8,997 nt of DNA from CBDUBU01 sp965365465 (GTDB lineage Bacteria > Bacteroidota > Rhodothermia > Rhodothermales > DASSAV01). Shown in pieces: positions 1 to 6,815 of the stretch (positions are counted from its first letter, which is position 1; each line of letters begins with the position of its first letter). The position numbers were made by a program, and so were the translations under genes. The DNA lies in assembly GCA_965365465.1 (NCBI GenBank), contig CBDUBU010000156.1, positions 1 to 8,997 of the forward strand, in the 5' to 3' direction. The notes beneath the pieces were generated by a model, which saw nothing but the letters and a program-made list of their open reading frames with translations, had not been told where the DNA came from and searched no databases.

Positions 1-1
1 C

Positions 2-1339
2 CGCTGGTCCGTCACGGCCATGCATACGTATGACCGCGGACGGATCGACGCGGGTGAGAGAGAACGGCAGGAGGAATTCAGCTGGAACAACTTCGTCCTG
101 GGAGGCCGTCTGCTCACGTTCCCCTCGGAATCTCCTTTCCTGTTCGAGGTAAACAGTGGAATCTCCTATGTCAGCAATGACGTAGGCAGCGCGGTTCGTC
201 CGGAACGGTCTTCCAACGCTTTACAGGTTAGCACGGAACTCAACCTGACCTACTATACGAACAGGACAAGGATCAACGGGGGCGTCTTCTCTCGCGCAAA
301 CTGGTTCAATTACCGCCTCGGCGAGCAGTTCAGCAACCTCCGGACCAGCGAAGAGATGCTCATTAGCGCCGGAGCTTATCTGGATGCGGAAATATCCTTC
401 AGCGATCGCGTACAGATTGATCCGGGAGTGGCCGTCACGCTCTATCCTTTTCTGTACGGTCCAAGCATAGAACCTCGTTTCCGGTTTGCCTGGACTCCGG
501 GAGGAGCCGACGGATCACAGAAGTTCACGGCGGCTCTCGGCGTGTACTGGCAATCAGTGGCAGGCATCAGCGACGAGCGCGATGCCGGCTCCATGTTCAT
601 CGCCTGGGTTCCCGCTCCAGTCGGCGGCGCCCAGCAACGCGCCTTACACGCTCTCGCCGGATGGCAGACGAAAATCGGTCCCTGGCTTAACCTCGGCGTT
701 GAAGGCTACTACAAACGATTGAACAACCTCACGATCCCTATCTGGAGCACCATTGCCCGGTTCACTACGGCGCTAAACCTTGCCGATGGCGATGTGTACG
801 GCCTGGATACACGTCTGGAGTTCAGGCGTGCTCCGATTTATTCCTATATCGGCTACGGTCATGCGCGGACGGAATATCAGGCTACACAGGACAACTTCGG
901 GGTATGGTTCGGTGAACCGGTGCAGCGGTACCATCCGCCGCATGACCGCCGCCGCCAGGTAAACGGCCTCTTCAGTGTAGAAGTCCGGAAGGTGACAGCA
1001 AGCGTGCAGTGGCAATTCGGATCAGGTTTGCCCTATACCCGTCCGCTCGGTTTCGATGATCTGATCCGGTTTCGCGGCCTCGTCGATGTACGGGATGAAT
1101 ATGGAACGCCGCGCGTGCTCTATGAAAAGCCGTATCAGGGGAGGCTCCCCACCTATCACCGGCTGGATATTTCGGTCGAACGAGGTTTCGACGTGCCTTT
1201 TGGCAAGCTTTCCGTTCAAGCCGGGGCCATCAATGCGTACGACCGCACGAATCTGTTTTATCTGGATGTGTTTACGCTCAGGCGGGTCAATCAGCTTCCC
1301 CTGCTTCCGTATCTGGCCGTCAAGCTTGAAACCCGCTAA
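2..1339 (+). CDS. TonB-dependent outer-membrane receptor, C-terminal part (5' truncated by window edge)
   Basis: The reading frame is open from the first complete codon at position 2, so the ATG at 20 is very probably internal and the true start lies upstream. What is present, about 445 residues, is the 22-strand-barrel portion of a TonB-dependent receptor: alternating aromatic/polar strands throughout, then the typical late-barrel signposts PHDRRRQVNG (about 939-968), SGLPYTRPLG (about 1021-1050), LPTYHRLDIS (about 1148-1177) and NAYDRTNLFY (about 1231-1260). The missing N-terminus should hold the signal peptide, a carboxypeptidase-regulatory-like domain and the plug. The protein ends in VKLETR rather than the usual terminal aromatic residue. 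Receptors of this type sit in the outer membrane and import a ligand using TonB/ExbBD energy; the substrate cannot be inferred here. The stop codon overlaps the start of the next gene (TAATG), so the two are almost certainly co-transcribed and translationally coupled. Confidence 0.88.
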   Translation, partial: RWSVTAMHTYDRGRIDAGERERQEEFSWNNFVLGGRLLTFPSESPFLFEVNSGISYVSNDVGSAVRPERSSNALQVSTELNLTYYTNRTRINGGVFSRANWFNYRLGEQFSNLRTSEEMLISAGAYLDAEISFSDRVQIDPGVAVTLYPFLYGPSIEPRFRFAWTPGGADGSQKFTAALGVYWQSVAGISDERDAGSMFIAWVPAPVGGAQQRALHALAGWQTKIGPWLNLGVEGYYKRLNNLTIPIWSTIARFTTALNLADGDVYGLDTRLEFRRAPIYSYIGYGHARTEYQATQDNFGVWFGEPVQRYHPPHDRRRQVNGLFSVEVRKVTASVQWQFGSGLPYTRPLGFDDLIRFRGLVDVRDEYGTPRVLYEKPYQGRLPTYHRLDISVERGFDVPFGKLSVQAGAINAYDRTNLFYLDVFTLRRVNQLPLLPYLAVKLETR

Positions 1340-2169
1340 TGACATTCGGAATGATTTATCCTTTTTCAACCCTACGATGCTTACTGCTGTTCTCCTTCGC
1401 ACTTTGCGTGGTGGGCTGTGAGTCCTCCTTTGATCCGATACAGGAGAGCACGCGGTATTTTTCCATCTTCGGCTATCTCGACGCTTCGGCAGATACCCAA
1501 TTCGTGCGTGTATCCCCGCTGCGGGATACGGTTGTAATAGCGGACGCACGCCCGCTCGATGCCGTCGTCACGCTAGAGCATCTTGCCTCCGGCCGGGTAA
1601 CCGTCTGGAAGGACTCCGTGTTCACGTATCCCGGCGGGCTGCTTGCACACAACTTCTGGTCGGTAGAAAGGATTGAACCCGGCGAAACGTACCTGTTCAG
1701 GGTTGAACGGGCAGACGGAAATGCAAGCACGGTCGAGGTTACGCTGCCGGACAGCTTCCCCGATCCGACGCTTCAGATTCCGAGGTTCGATCCGCTATGG
1801 TATCTCACGGTGCTGGATGTGGAACGTCTGGCCGACTTGCGCATGATTTATGTGGTGCATGATGAGTTAAGAAATACATTCATTGAGGTTCCCGTTTCTT
1901 ACCTCGAGTTTGCATCGGCCTTCACCGGCGGCTTTGCCGCTGTCGTCGATCCGAGGAAAGACATGGAGCGGGTGCGGCAAGCGCTTGGCATCCTTTCACC
2001 GATGATTTCAGACATCAAAATTTTTGCGGCGGCGGGAGGCCCCGGCTGGCCCCAATTCTTCAAACTGGACGATGAACTGGTGGCGCTTCCGGATGCCGTC
2101 TCAAACGTGCAACAGGGCGTTGGTTTTCTGGGCGGGGTTATGACCAGAAAGTTCTCGCCGCCGCGCTGA
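1339..2169 (+). CDS. DUF4249-like outer-membrane lipoprotein, partner of the upstream receptor
   Basis: The product has 276 residues. Its start ATG shares its A with the TAA stop of the receptor gene, a classic coupling arrangement that also fixes the start. Residues 10-26 form a hydrophobic signal segment ending in a lipobox VVG-C with the lipidated cysteine at residue 27, followed by ESS, so it is expected to be a lipoprotein. The mature part is beta-rich and opens with a YFSIFGYLDASADTQFVRV stretch and closes with GVGFLGGVMTRKF, both resembling the start and end of DUF4249 proteins as I remember them. DUF4249 lipoproteins are commonly encoded directly downstream of TonB-dependent receptors in Bacteroidota, which suggests, without proof, a surface substrate-capturing role similar to SusD in the SusCD pair. 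There is no enzymatic motif visible. Family assignment rests on memory of motifs plus context, so another beta-sandwich lipoprotein family remains possible. Confidence 0.72.
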   Translation: MTFGMIYPFSTLRCLLLFSFALCVVGCESSFDPIQESTRYFSIFGYLDASADTQFVRVSPLRDTVVIADARPLDAVVTLEHLASGRVTVWKDSVFTYPGGLLAHNFWSVERIEPGETYLFRVERADGNASTVEVTLPDSFPDPTLQIPRFDPLWYLTVLDVERLADLRMIYVVHDELRNTFIEVPVSYLEFASAFTGGFAAVVDPRKDMERVRQALGILSPMISDIKIFAAAGGPGWPQFFKLDDELVALPDAVSNVQQGVGFLGGVMTRKFSPPR

Positions 2170-2183
2170 TCCGGACAGCGCGG
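2161..2183. terminator. Hairpin at the convergent gene junction
   Basis: An exact 8-bp inverted repeat, CCGCGCTG (2161-2168) and CAGCGCGG (2176-2183), is separated by a 7-base loop. It overlaps the TGA stop (2167-2169) of the lipoprotein gene and lies 9 bases from the end of the oppositely oriented patatin gene. Being symmetric it could act on both transcripts. Neither side has a convincing T-run (only AAATTGAATT follows on the plus strand), so it is a weak intrinsic terminator at best, or an RNA-stabilising 3' hairpin. Confidence 0.4.
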
Positions 2184-2191
2184 AAATTGAA

Positions 2192-3121
2192 TTACGCCTC
2201 CGGCGCTGCGACCGTCCGCTTCGCAATCTCAGCCAGCAGGTTTTGCTTCTCATCGGCTGCGGTGACGCCACAATTGAAGATCTCCTCTTTCTCCTCGGAA
2301 AAACTGAGCGTGATGTACGGCGGCACGTCCGGGGTGATGAGCACATCGGGTGGGCTGGATTGAAGCCGGAAACTCTCCAGCCGTGCAACGACGATATCCA
2401 TGGCGCGTGATATTACCTCGAAACCATTCGGCATGGCGCTGCCCTCACCACGGAACGTCCGCTTCAACCGATCCGTCCACATAGCCAGACTGATGCGTTT
2501 TTCCACTTCCACAGGGCGCTTGCGCCGCACCGGGTATGCATCCAGCAGCGTAGCTTCCCGGTGAAGCCGGATGGCAATGGTATAGCGTGCGCCATGATTT
2601 ATCAGCACGCTTACCGGCACGTTGTTGCACAGCCCTCCATCGACCAGCAGGCGGCCTTCAATCTCTACGGGAGCGAAGATTCCCGGCATCGCACTCGATG
2701 CCAGGATTGCATCCACGAGCGGCCCCTTGTTCAGCACCACCTCACGCCCGGTTTCCAGATCCGTGCAGGTTACATAGAAGGGCACTTGCAGATCCTCAAA
2801 GGTGCAATCGTGCAGGTGGCGACGCAGATAATCGCGGAGGGCATCGTTGCTCAGAAGACCAATTCCATCGAACCTGAGCGAAAAGAGTGAGGACGTTCTC
2901 TGTTCACGCATGAACTGTTTCATCTCTTCCAGCGAATACCCGTACGCAAAGTAGGCTCCGATCAACGCCCCTGCGCTGCATCCGGATATCACGTCCGGGT
3001 GCAGACCGTAGCGCTGGAGCACGGACAGGACGCCTACGTGCGCCCATCCTTTCATGCCCCCGCCGCCGAATGCGATTCCAAGCGAAGCATCCTGCGGCCC
3101 TGCCGTTTTATTGTTTTCCAT
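2192..3121 (-). CDS. Patatin-like phospholipase (RssA/NTE-type serine esterase)
   Basis: The product has 309 residues from the chosen ATG at 3121. It is a lipid acyl hydrolase of the patatin fold with a Ser-Asp catalytic dyad. The oxyanion-hole glycine motif GGGGMKGWAHVG is at residues 19-30, the nucleophile elbow GCSAG at 47-51 with Ser49 as nucleophile, and the catalytic Asp161 in the DGG motif (161-163) followed by LCNNVPV. All essential residues are present, so it should be active. No signal peptide or membrane segment is visible, which points to a cytoplasmic or peripherally membrane-bound enzyme, and no POTRA/barrel domain follows, unlike PlpD/FplA-type autotransporters. The frame stays open to an ATG at 3370, but that extension would be basic, low in family similarity and would overlap the divergent GH31 start; MENNKTAGPQ just before the glycine motif is the sensible start, with a purine-rich GGAAAGG abutting it and AGAAGG further up. 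The natural substrate is unknown. Confidence 0.88.
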   Translation of the reverse strand: MENNKTAGPQDASLGIAFGGGGMKGWAHVGVLSVLQRYGLHPDVISGCSAGALIGAYFAYGYSLEEMKQFMREQRTSSLFSLRFDGIGLLSNDALRDYLRRHLHDCTFEDLQVPFYVTCTDLETGREVVLNKGPLVDAILASSAMPGIFAPVEIEGRLLVDGGLCNNVPVSVLINHGARYTIAIRLHREATLLDAYPVRRKRPVEVEKRISLAMWTDRLKRTFRGEGSAMPNGFEVISRAMDIVVARLESFRLQSSPPDVLITPDVPPYITLSFSEEKEEIFNCGVTAADEKQNLLAEIAKRTVAAPEA

Positions 3122-3251
3122 CCTTTCCAACCTTCTGGTGGAACAATTGTCACGCCTGCAAATGCTACCGTCGGCTCTCCAAAACATAACGACGGGTTCG
3201 GCGAACAGATGCATCCCCGCCGTTTTTCGAAAATGCTTCAACTTTTCAGCT
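3122..3251. promoter_or_regulatory. Divergent spacer between patatin and GH31 genes
   Basis: These 130 bp separate two divergently transcribed genes and must hold the patatin promoter and probably that of GH31. Two perfect palindromes stand out: ACAATTGT (3143-3150) and TTTTCGAAAA (3224-3233), either of which could be a regulator half-target, though short AT palindromes arise by chance. On the minus strand TATGTTTTG (3188-3180) resembles the Bacteroidota -7 element TAnnTTTG, but I see no well-placed -33 TTG. No convincing plus-strand promoter or Shine-Dalgarno sequence is visible. Promoter content is therefore inferred from gene arrangement. Confidence 0.35.
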
Positions 3252-5654
3252 ATGCCGCAGAACATGTTTACCTTTCCGGGCAACGTTACAGATCGGGTTC
3301 TCCGGCGCGACGGCGCCGAACTGCGCACAGGCAACACGCGTGTCCGCGTCAGCGTCGTATCGGAAGGCATTTTTCAGGTTCGCATGTCGCAATCCGGCGA
3401 TAGCTTTGAAAACCCGCCCTTCTCCTACGCGGTGCGTCCCGGCTTCCATGACCAGCCTGTTCCGGACGTAACCGTCGCCCTGGAAGAAGACCCTGTCCTG
3501 ATCCGGAATGGCTCCTTCACCGCAGTCGTTGCTTGCAGTCCACTTCGCGTTCGGTTTGAAGACACTGACGGGTATGTTTTTGCTGCCGATGATTACGGCC
3601 CTGTCTGGAATGGAAATAGTTTTGCAGTCTGGAAAAAGCGCGCCGACGATGAGTATTTCTTCGGACTTGGAGAAAAAGCTTACGGGATTAACCGCACGGA
3701 AGAGCGCTTCAAGAACTGGAACACCGACGCCCCTTTCTATCGCCGGGAAAGCGACCCCCTCTACAAATCCTTTCCGTTCTTCATAGGCCTCAAGCGGTTC
3801 GAGGACGGAGTGCGCCGCGCCTACGGAATCTACCTGGATAATTCCTACCGTTCCGAGTTTGACTTCGGAGGCCAGGCGCGCCAACACGTTGTGTTTGGAG
3901 CGGAGGGCGGCGCGCTGAATTATTACGTCTTTATGGGTCCGGAGGTGACTGATGTAATCCGGCGCTATACGGAATTGACGGGCAGAATGCCGATGCCGCC
4001 GCGCTGGTCGCTCGGATACCAGCAGAGCCGGTGGAGTTACTATCCGGCGAGGGAAGTGCGCACTCTGGTGCAGCAATTCCGCGAGCGCAAGATTCCGCTC
4101 GATGTGGTGCATCTGGATATTCACTATATGGACGGATACCGCATCTTCACCTGGGATAAGCAGAACTTTCCTGACCCTGCCGGACTGATTCACGATTTGC
4201 GTGAGCAAGGCGTCAAAACCGTAGTCATCATAGACCCTGGCGTTAAAACAGATCCTGGTTATCCGGTGTACGATGAGGGCCTAGCCGCAGATGCGTTTGT
4301 CAAGTTTCCCGACGGCAGGGTCTACGAGGGTTCCGTATGGCCCGGCGCCTGTCATTTTCCCGACTTTACCAAACCGGGAGCACGCGCCTGGTTTGGCGGG
4401 TACTACAAGGATCTTCTGGAAAAGGGCATCGCCGGCATCTGGACGGACATGAATGAACCGTCGAACCACCGGTACAAAACCATACCCGACCTTGTGCTTC
4501 ATGACTTCGAGGGACGCGGCGGCACGCACCAGGAGGCGCACAACATCTATGGCCTGATGATGACGAGGGCTACCTACGAAGCCTTGCGCGAACACGCGCC
4601 CGACGAACGCCCCTTTGTCCTGACGCGATCAGCCTTTTCAGGCTCTCAGCGATACGCTGCTGCATGGACAGGCGACAATGTATCCAACTGGGACCACCTT
4701 CGCCTTACCATCCCGATGCTGCTTTCCATGGGGATCAGTGGAATGCCCTTTTGCGGCAGCGACGTGGGAGGCTTTCTCGACTCTCCTACACCGGAACTCT
4801 TTGCCCGATGGGTTCAACTGGGGGCGTTTTCGCCGCTATTCCGAAACCACACAATTTTTGAAAGTCAACGGCAGGAACCCTGGAGCTTCGGGCCTCGCGT
4901 TGAGGAAATATCACGCCGCTTCATCGAACTGCGCTACCGGTTGCTTCCACTCTTTTATTCCCTCTTTGATGAACACCGCCGCACAGGGCTGCCCTTGATG
5001 AGGCCGCTCTTTCTCCATTATCCACAGGATGAAAAAGTGCTGTTTATGGACGATCAGTTCATGCTGGGCGAGCATTTACTCATTGCGCCTGTTCTGCACA
5101 AAGGAGCTACAGCGCGACAGGTATATCTGCCTGAAGGTCGATGGTATGATTTCTGGTCTGGGACTACCTTTGCGGGAGGCCGGGAGACACTGGTGGAAGC
5201 ACGCCTGGAAGATATGCCGGTCTTTGTCCGCGCAGGAGGCATCGTTCCGATGGGTCCCTTGATGCAGTACTCAGGAGAAAAGACTGTCGAAGAACTTGAA
5301 CTGCGCGCCTTTGTGGGAGACGGAGAAGCGACGCTCTATGAAGACGACGACCAAACCCATGCTTATGAACAGGGCATGATGAGACGAACGACCTTCGAGA
5401 TGCGCGAACCGGCGCCCGGTCTATGCAGCATCAAGCGAACCAGCGCCGGTCCATTCCGATCTCTATGCCGCAGCTTCCGGCTGCATCTGCCCGGCGTAGA
5501 TCGCCCGCATGAACTGCGCGTCGACCGGCAGCCTTACCCAATCCTGGATGCTTCAACCTCGGAAAATGCGGTCGGCGTTGCAATCTATACCGAAAAAAGC
5601 CTGACCTTCAGCGTGGATGCGGGATTTGAAAACATAGAAATCCGCTGGACCTGA
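3252..5654 (+). CDS. Glycoside hydrolase family 31 alpha-glucosidase
   Basis: This retaining exo-glycosidase of 800 residues should release glucose from the non-reducing end of alpha-glucosides such as malto- or isomalto-oligosaccharides. The N-terminal mutarotase-like beta-sandwich spans about residues 20-240, the (beta/alpha)8 barrel starts at MPPRWSLGYQQSRWSYY (about 248) and runs to about 590, a proximal beta domain follows, and a DUF5110-type C-terminal domain covers about 675-750 (the FVGDGEATLYEDDD stretch). The GH31 signature GIWTDMNEPSNH carries the nucleophile Asp399; the acid/base is Asp475 in AAWTGDN; DIHYMDGYRIFTWD, GSDVGGF and FRNH supply substrate contacts. Length and order are normal for bacterial alpha-glucosidases. 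No signal peptide is seen, so it is cytoplasmic. The open frame extends to an ATG at 3054, but that part is antisense to the patatin gene; 3252 is the likely start and 3264 a close alternative. No Shine-Dalgarno precedes either. Alpha-xylosidase or other GH31 activity cannot be excluded. Confidence 0.93.
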   Translation: MPQNMFTFPGNVTDRVLRRDGAELRTGNTRVRVSVVSEGIFQVRMSQSGDSFENPPFSYAVRPGFHDQPVPDVTVALEEDPVLIRNGSFTAVVACSPLRVRFEDTDGYVFAADDYGPVWNGNSFAVWKKRADDEYFFGLGEKAYGINRTEERFKNWNTDAPFYRRESDPLYKSFPFFIGLKRFEDGVRRAYGIYLDNSYRSEFDFGGQARQHVVFGAEGGALNYYVFMGPEVTDVIRRYTELTGRMPMPPRWSLGYQQSRWSYYPAREVRTLVQQFRERKIPLDVVHLDIHYMDGYRIFTWDKQNFPDPAGLIHDLREQGVKTVVIIDPGVKTDPGYPVYDEGLAADAFVKFPDGRVYEGSVWPGACHFPDFTKPGARAWFGGYYKDLLEKGIAGIWTDMNEPSNHRYKTIPDLVLHDFEGRGGTHQEAHNIYGLMMTRATYEALREHAPDERPFVLTRSAFSGSQRYAAAWTGDNVSNWDHLRLTIPMLLSMGISGMPFCGSDVGGFLDSPTPELFARWVQLGAFSPLFRNHTIFESQRQEPWSFGPRVEEISRRFIELRYRLLPLFYSLFDEHRRTGLPLMRPLFLHYPQDEKVLFMDDQFMLGEHLLIAPVLHKGATARQVYLPEGRWYDFWSGTTFAGGRETLVEARLEDMPVFVRAGGIVPMGPLMQYSGEKTVEELELRAFVGDGEATLYEDDDQTHAYEQGMMRRTTFEMREPAPGLCSIKRTSAGPFRSLCRSFRLHLPGVDRPHELRVDRQPYPILDASTSENAVGVAIYTEKSLTFSVDAGFENIEIRWT

Positions 5655-5663
5655 AAGGGTATG

Positions 5664-5699
5664 GCTGCATCAAAATATAATGCATTTCTTCCATGCAGC
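5664..5699 (+). other. Long-loop hairpin downstream of GH31
   Basis: GCTGCAT (5664-5670) and ATGCAGC (5693-5699) form a perfect 7-bp stem with a 22-base AT-rich loop, starting nine bases after the GH31 stop. A third related element, the palindrome ATGCAT (5680-5685), sits inside the loop and allows alternative pairings. No T-run follows, so it is not a terminator by itself; a role in protecting the transcript end is possible. Seven-base stems with long loops also occur by chance. Confidence 0.25.
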
Positions 5700-5714
5700 A
5701 AGATTCAGGCCGCC

Positions 5715-5749
5715 CTGTGTTGAAAAAAACACAGAATTTTGTTATATTT
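5715..5749 (+). terminator. Probable intrinsic terminator of the GH31 transcript
   Basis: CTGTGTT (5715-5721) and AACACAG (5728-5734) form a perfect 7-bp stem around the loop GAAAAA, followed by a T-rich tail AATTTTGTTATATTT. It lies about 60 bases after the GH31 stop codon, where a terminator is expected. The stem has only three G-C pairs, so it would be of moderate strength. The same bases contain the promoter elements of the next transcript. Confidence 0.45.
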
Positions 5750-5750
5750 A
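5720..5750 (+). promoter_or_regulatory. Promoter of the glycogen-synthase-like gene
   Basis: TTGAAA (5720-5725) and TATATT (5743-5748) are separated by 17 bases, the ideal sigma-70 spacing, and a TG at 5740-5741 gives an extended -10. The same stretch also matches the Bacteroidota housekeeping pattern: TTG at 5720-5722, then 20 bases, then TATATTTA, which is seven of eight to TAnnTTTG. Transcription would begin near 5755-5758 and leave a 5' untranslated leader of about 190 bases ahead of the gene at 5947. This is the best promoter in the window. Confidence 0.55.
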
Positions 5751-5801
5751 GAGGCTGAGAGTGTTGATGCAACCATTTCCCGGAACGGGACACTGGACGT
5801 G

Positions 5802-5930
5802 ATGCGTCTTTTTCAAGTTAGCCGCTCCTCTTTTATCGATACGCTCCTCCAGGCAGCCTCTCAAGGCTTATCCCACTGGTTGCACGACAACCTGCCCAAA
5901 GGCGGAAACCGCTCCCTGTCCTCCCATTAA
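5802..5930 (+). CDS. Possible small leader ORF, 42 codons
   Basis: Between the predicted transcription start (about 5756) and the glycogen-synthase-like gene lies an open frame from the ATG at 5802 to a TAA at 5928-5930, ending 16 bases before the next ATG. The peptide MRLFQVSRSSFIDTLLQAAS and onward to LSSH has a central segment (about residues 11-29) that could form an amphipathic helix and a basic, glycine/serine-rich tail. The frame is open further upstream to 5739, but that ATG falls in the promoter. I recognise no family and there is no Shine-Dalgarno sequence. It may be a real small protein, a leader peptide, or simply chance open sequence in a long untranslated leader. Confidence 0.22.
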   Translation: MRLFQVSRSSFIDTLLQAASQGLSHWLHDNLPKGGNRSLSSH

Positions 5931-5946
5931 TCAAACAACCAGACGT

Positions 5947-6723
5947 ATGTCCAGCCCTACGAGAATCCTGTTTATCTCTGGAGAAGTCAGTCCCTTCGCC
6001 AAACGTACGGAGATTGCGAACCTGGTTCGCACCCTTCCGGAAAAGCTTCAGGAAACGGGTGACTATGAGATGCGCATCATGGTGCCGCGATACGGAATTA
6101 TCAGCGAGCGCCGGAACCGCTTGCATGAAGTAATCCGGCTCTCAGGGTCAAACATAGCGATGGGTGACAAGAGCGAGACGCTCAAGGTGAAGGTAGCCTC
6201 GATTCCGGGAATCCGGCTTCAGGTATATTTCATGGACAACAACCGCTACTTCAAGCGGAAAGGGATCCTGTCAGACAAGCAAGGCCATGTTTTTGAAGAT
6301 AACCCGGAGCGCGCGCTTTTCTTTGGACGCTCCGCGCTGCAAACCATTTGCAACCTCGGCTGGAGCCCGGATGTGGTCCATGCCTTTGGCTGGATGAGCG
6401 CCTTGATTCCCCTTCTGCTTCGCACCGAGTATGCAGACAATGGCTTGTTTGAGAACACCCGGATCGTATACACTCCGGACGAATCGACAGGGAACCCGGT
6501 TCTTTCATCGGAAAACGTTTCTACCTTTGGGCTTTCCTGCAATGGAAAAGCAACGGATCGTGACCTGAACGACGTAGGATCTGCCTATGCAGACGCCATT
6601 GCGTTCCCCTCCTTCCTGAATCCGTCCTCCGACGGCGCCATACAGTTCAGCACCGACGCGGACGAGATGACGGAACAGGCAGCGTCACTCTATGAGCAGG
6701 TGCTTAACGGCATCCTGGTCTGA
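5947..6723 (+). CDS. Glycogen/starch-synthase-like protein, N-terminal domain only, probably not a standard GlgA
   Basis: The 258 residues match only the first Rossmann domain (GT5, Glyco_transf_5) of glycogen synthase; full GlgA is about 480 residues. The frame is intact and the stop is followed by a proper terminator, so this is a naturally short protein. Recognisable GT5 blocks are RILFISGEVSPFAK (6-19), the YGIISERRNRLHEVIRLSGS and VYFMDNNRYFKRKG region (about 56-106), and WSPDVVHAFGWMSALIPLLL (about 139-158). Two functional signatures are changed: the ADP-glucose-binding KTGGL loop reads KRTEI (19-23), and the HxHDW block reads HAFGW. Together with the missing second domain this argues against ordinary glycogen synthesis. 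The closest match I recall is a Bacteroidota family of about 270 residues annotated as glycogen/starch synthase, whose members carry ERRNQLHEVIRLSG and often lie beside panC and DUF4270 genes. No panC is present here. The role is unknown; a regulatory or binding function is possible. Confidence 0.78.
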   Translation: MSSPTRILFISGEVSPFAKRTEIANLVRTLPEKLQETGDYEMRIMVPRYGIISERRNRLHEVIRLSGSNIAMGDKSETLKVKVASIPGIRLQVYFMDNNRYFKRKGILSDKQGHVFEDNPERALFFGRSALQTICNLGWSPDVVHAFGWMSALIPLLLRTEYADNGLFENTRIVYTPDESTGNPVLSSENVSTFGLSCNGKATDRDLNDVGSAYADAIAFPSFLNPSSDGAIQFSTDADEMTEQAASLYEQVLNGILV

Positions 6724-6784
6724 CCTGAGACCGGCGGGGAAACCTGTAACCAACTTCGGCATTCTTACCACCACGGTTCACGCA

Positions 6785-6815
6785 CCCCATCGACGGCCCG
6801 TCGCTTGGGGTTTTT
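6785..6815 (+). terminator. Rho-independent terminator after the glycogen-synthase-like gene
   Basis: The stem pairs CCCCA (6785-6789) with TGGGG (6806-6810) and, after a small asymmetric internal bulge, CGACG (6791-6795) with CGTCG (6799-6803) around a GCC loop. Five T residues follow at once (6811-6815). It lies about 60 bases past the stop codon at 6721-6723. This is the strongest terminator in the window and separates the transcript of the glycogen-synthase-like gene from that of the DUF4270 gene. Confidence 0.82.

Noticed and set aside
1022..1549. A 175-codon minus-strand open frame across the receptor/lipoprotein junction
   Set aside because: It is antisense to two supported genes, basic and without domain features, and its span across their junction has no start signals.
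3054..3251. N-terminal extension of GH31 from the ATG at 3054
   Set aside because: These 66 codons overlap the patatin N-terminus on the opposite strand, do not resemble the GH31 N-terminal domain, and the normal family length is already reached from 3252.
3122..3370. N-terminal extension of the patatin protein from the ATG at 3370
   Set aside because: The 83 extra residues are arginine-rich with no domain features, would overlap the GH31 start, and patatin proteins usually begin shortly before the glycine-rich oxyanion motif, as they do from 3121.
3246..4208. A 320-codon open frame on the minus strand inside the GH31 gene
   Set aside because: It is antisense to the strongly supported N-terminal and early barrel region of the alpha-glucosidase, has no recognisable domain, and is the kind of long shadow frame expected in GC-rich coding DNA.
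5947..6723. Truncated or frameshifted glgA pseudogene
   Set aside because: The frame is intact, no remains of the C-terminal GT5 domain follow in any frame up to 6963, a terminator follows directly, and short homologues of the same type are known to me from Bacteroidota.
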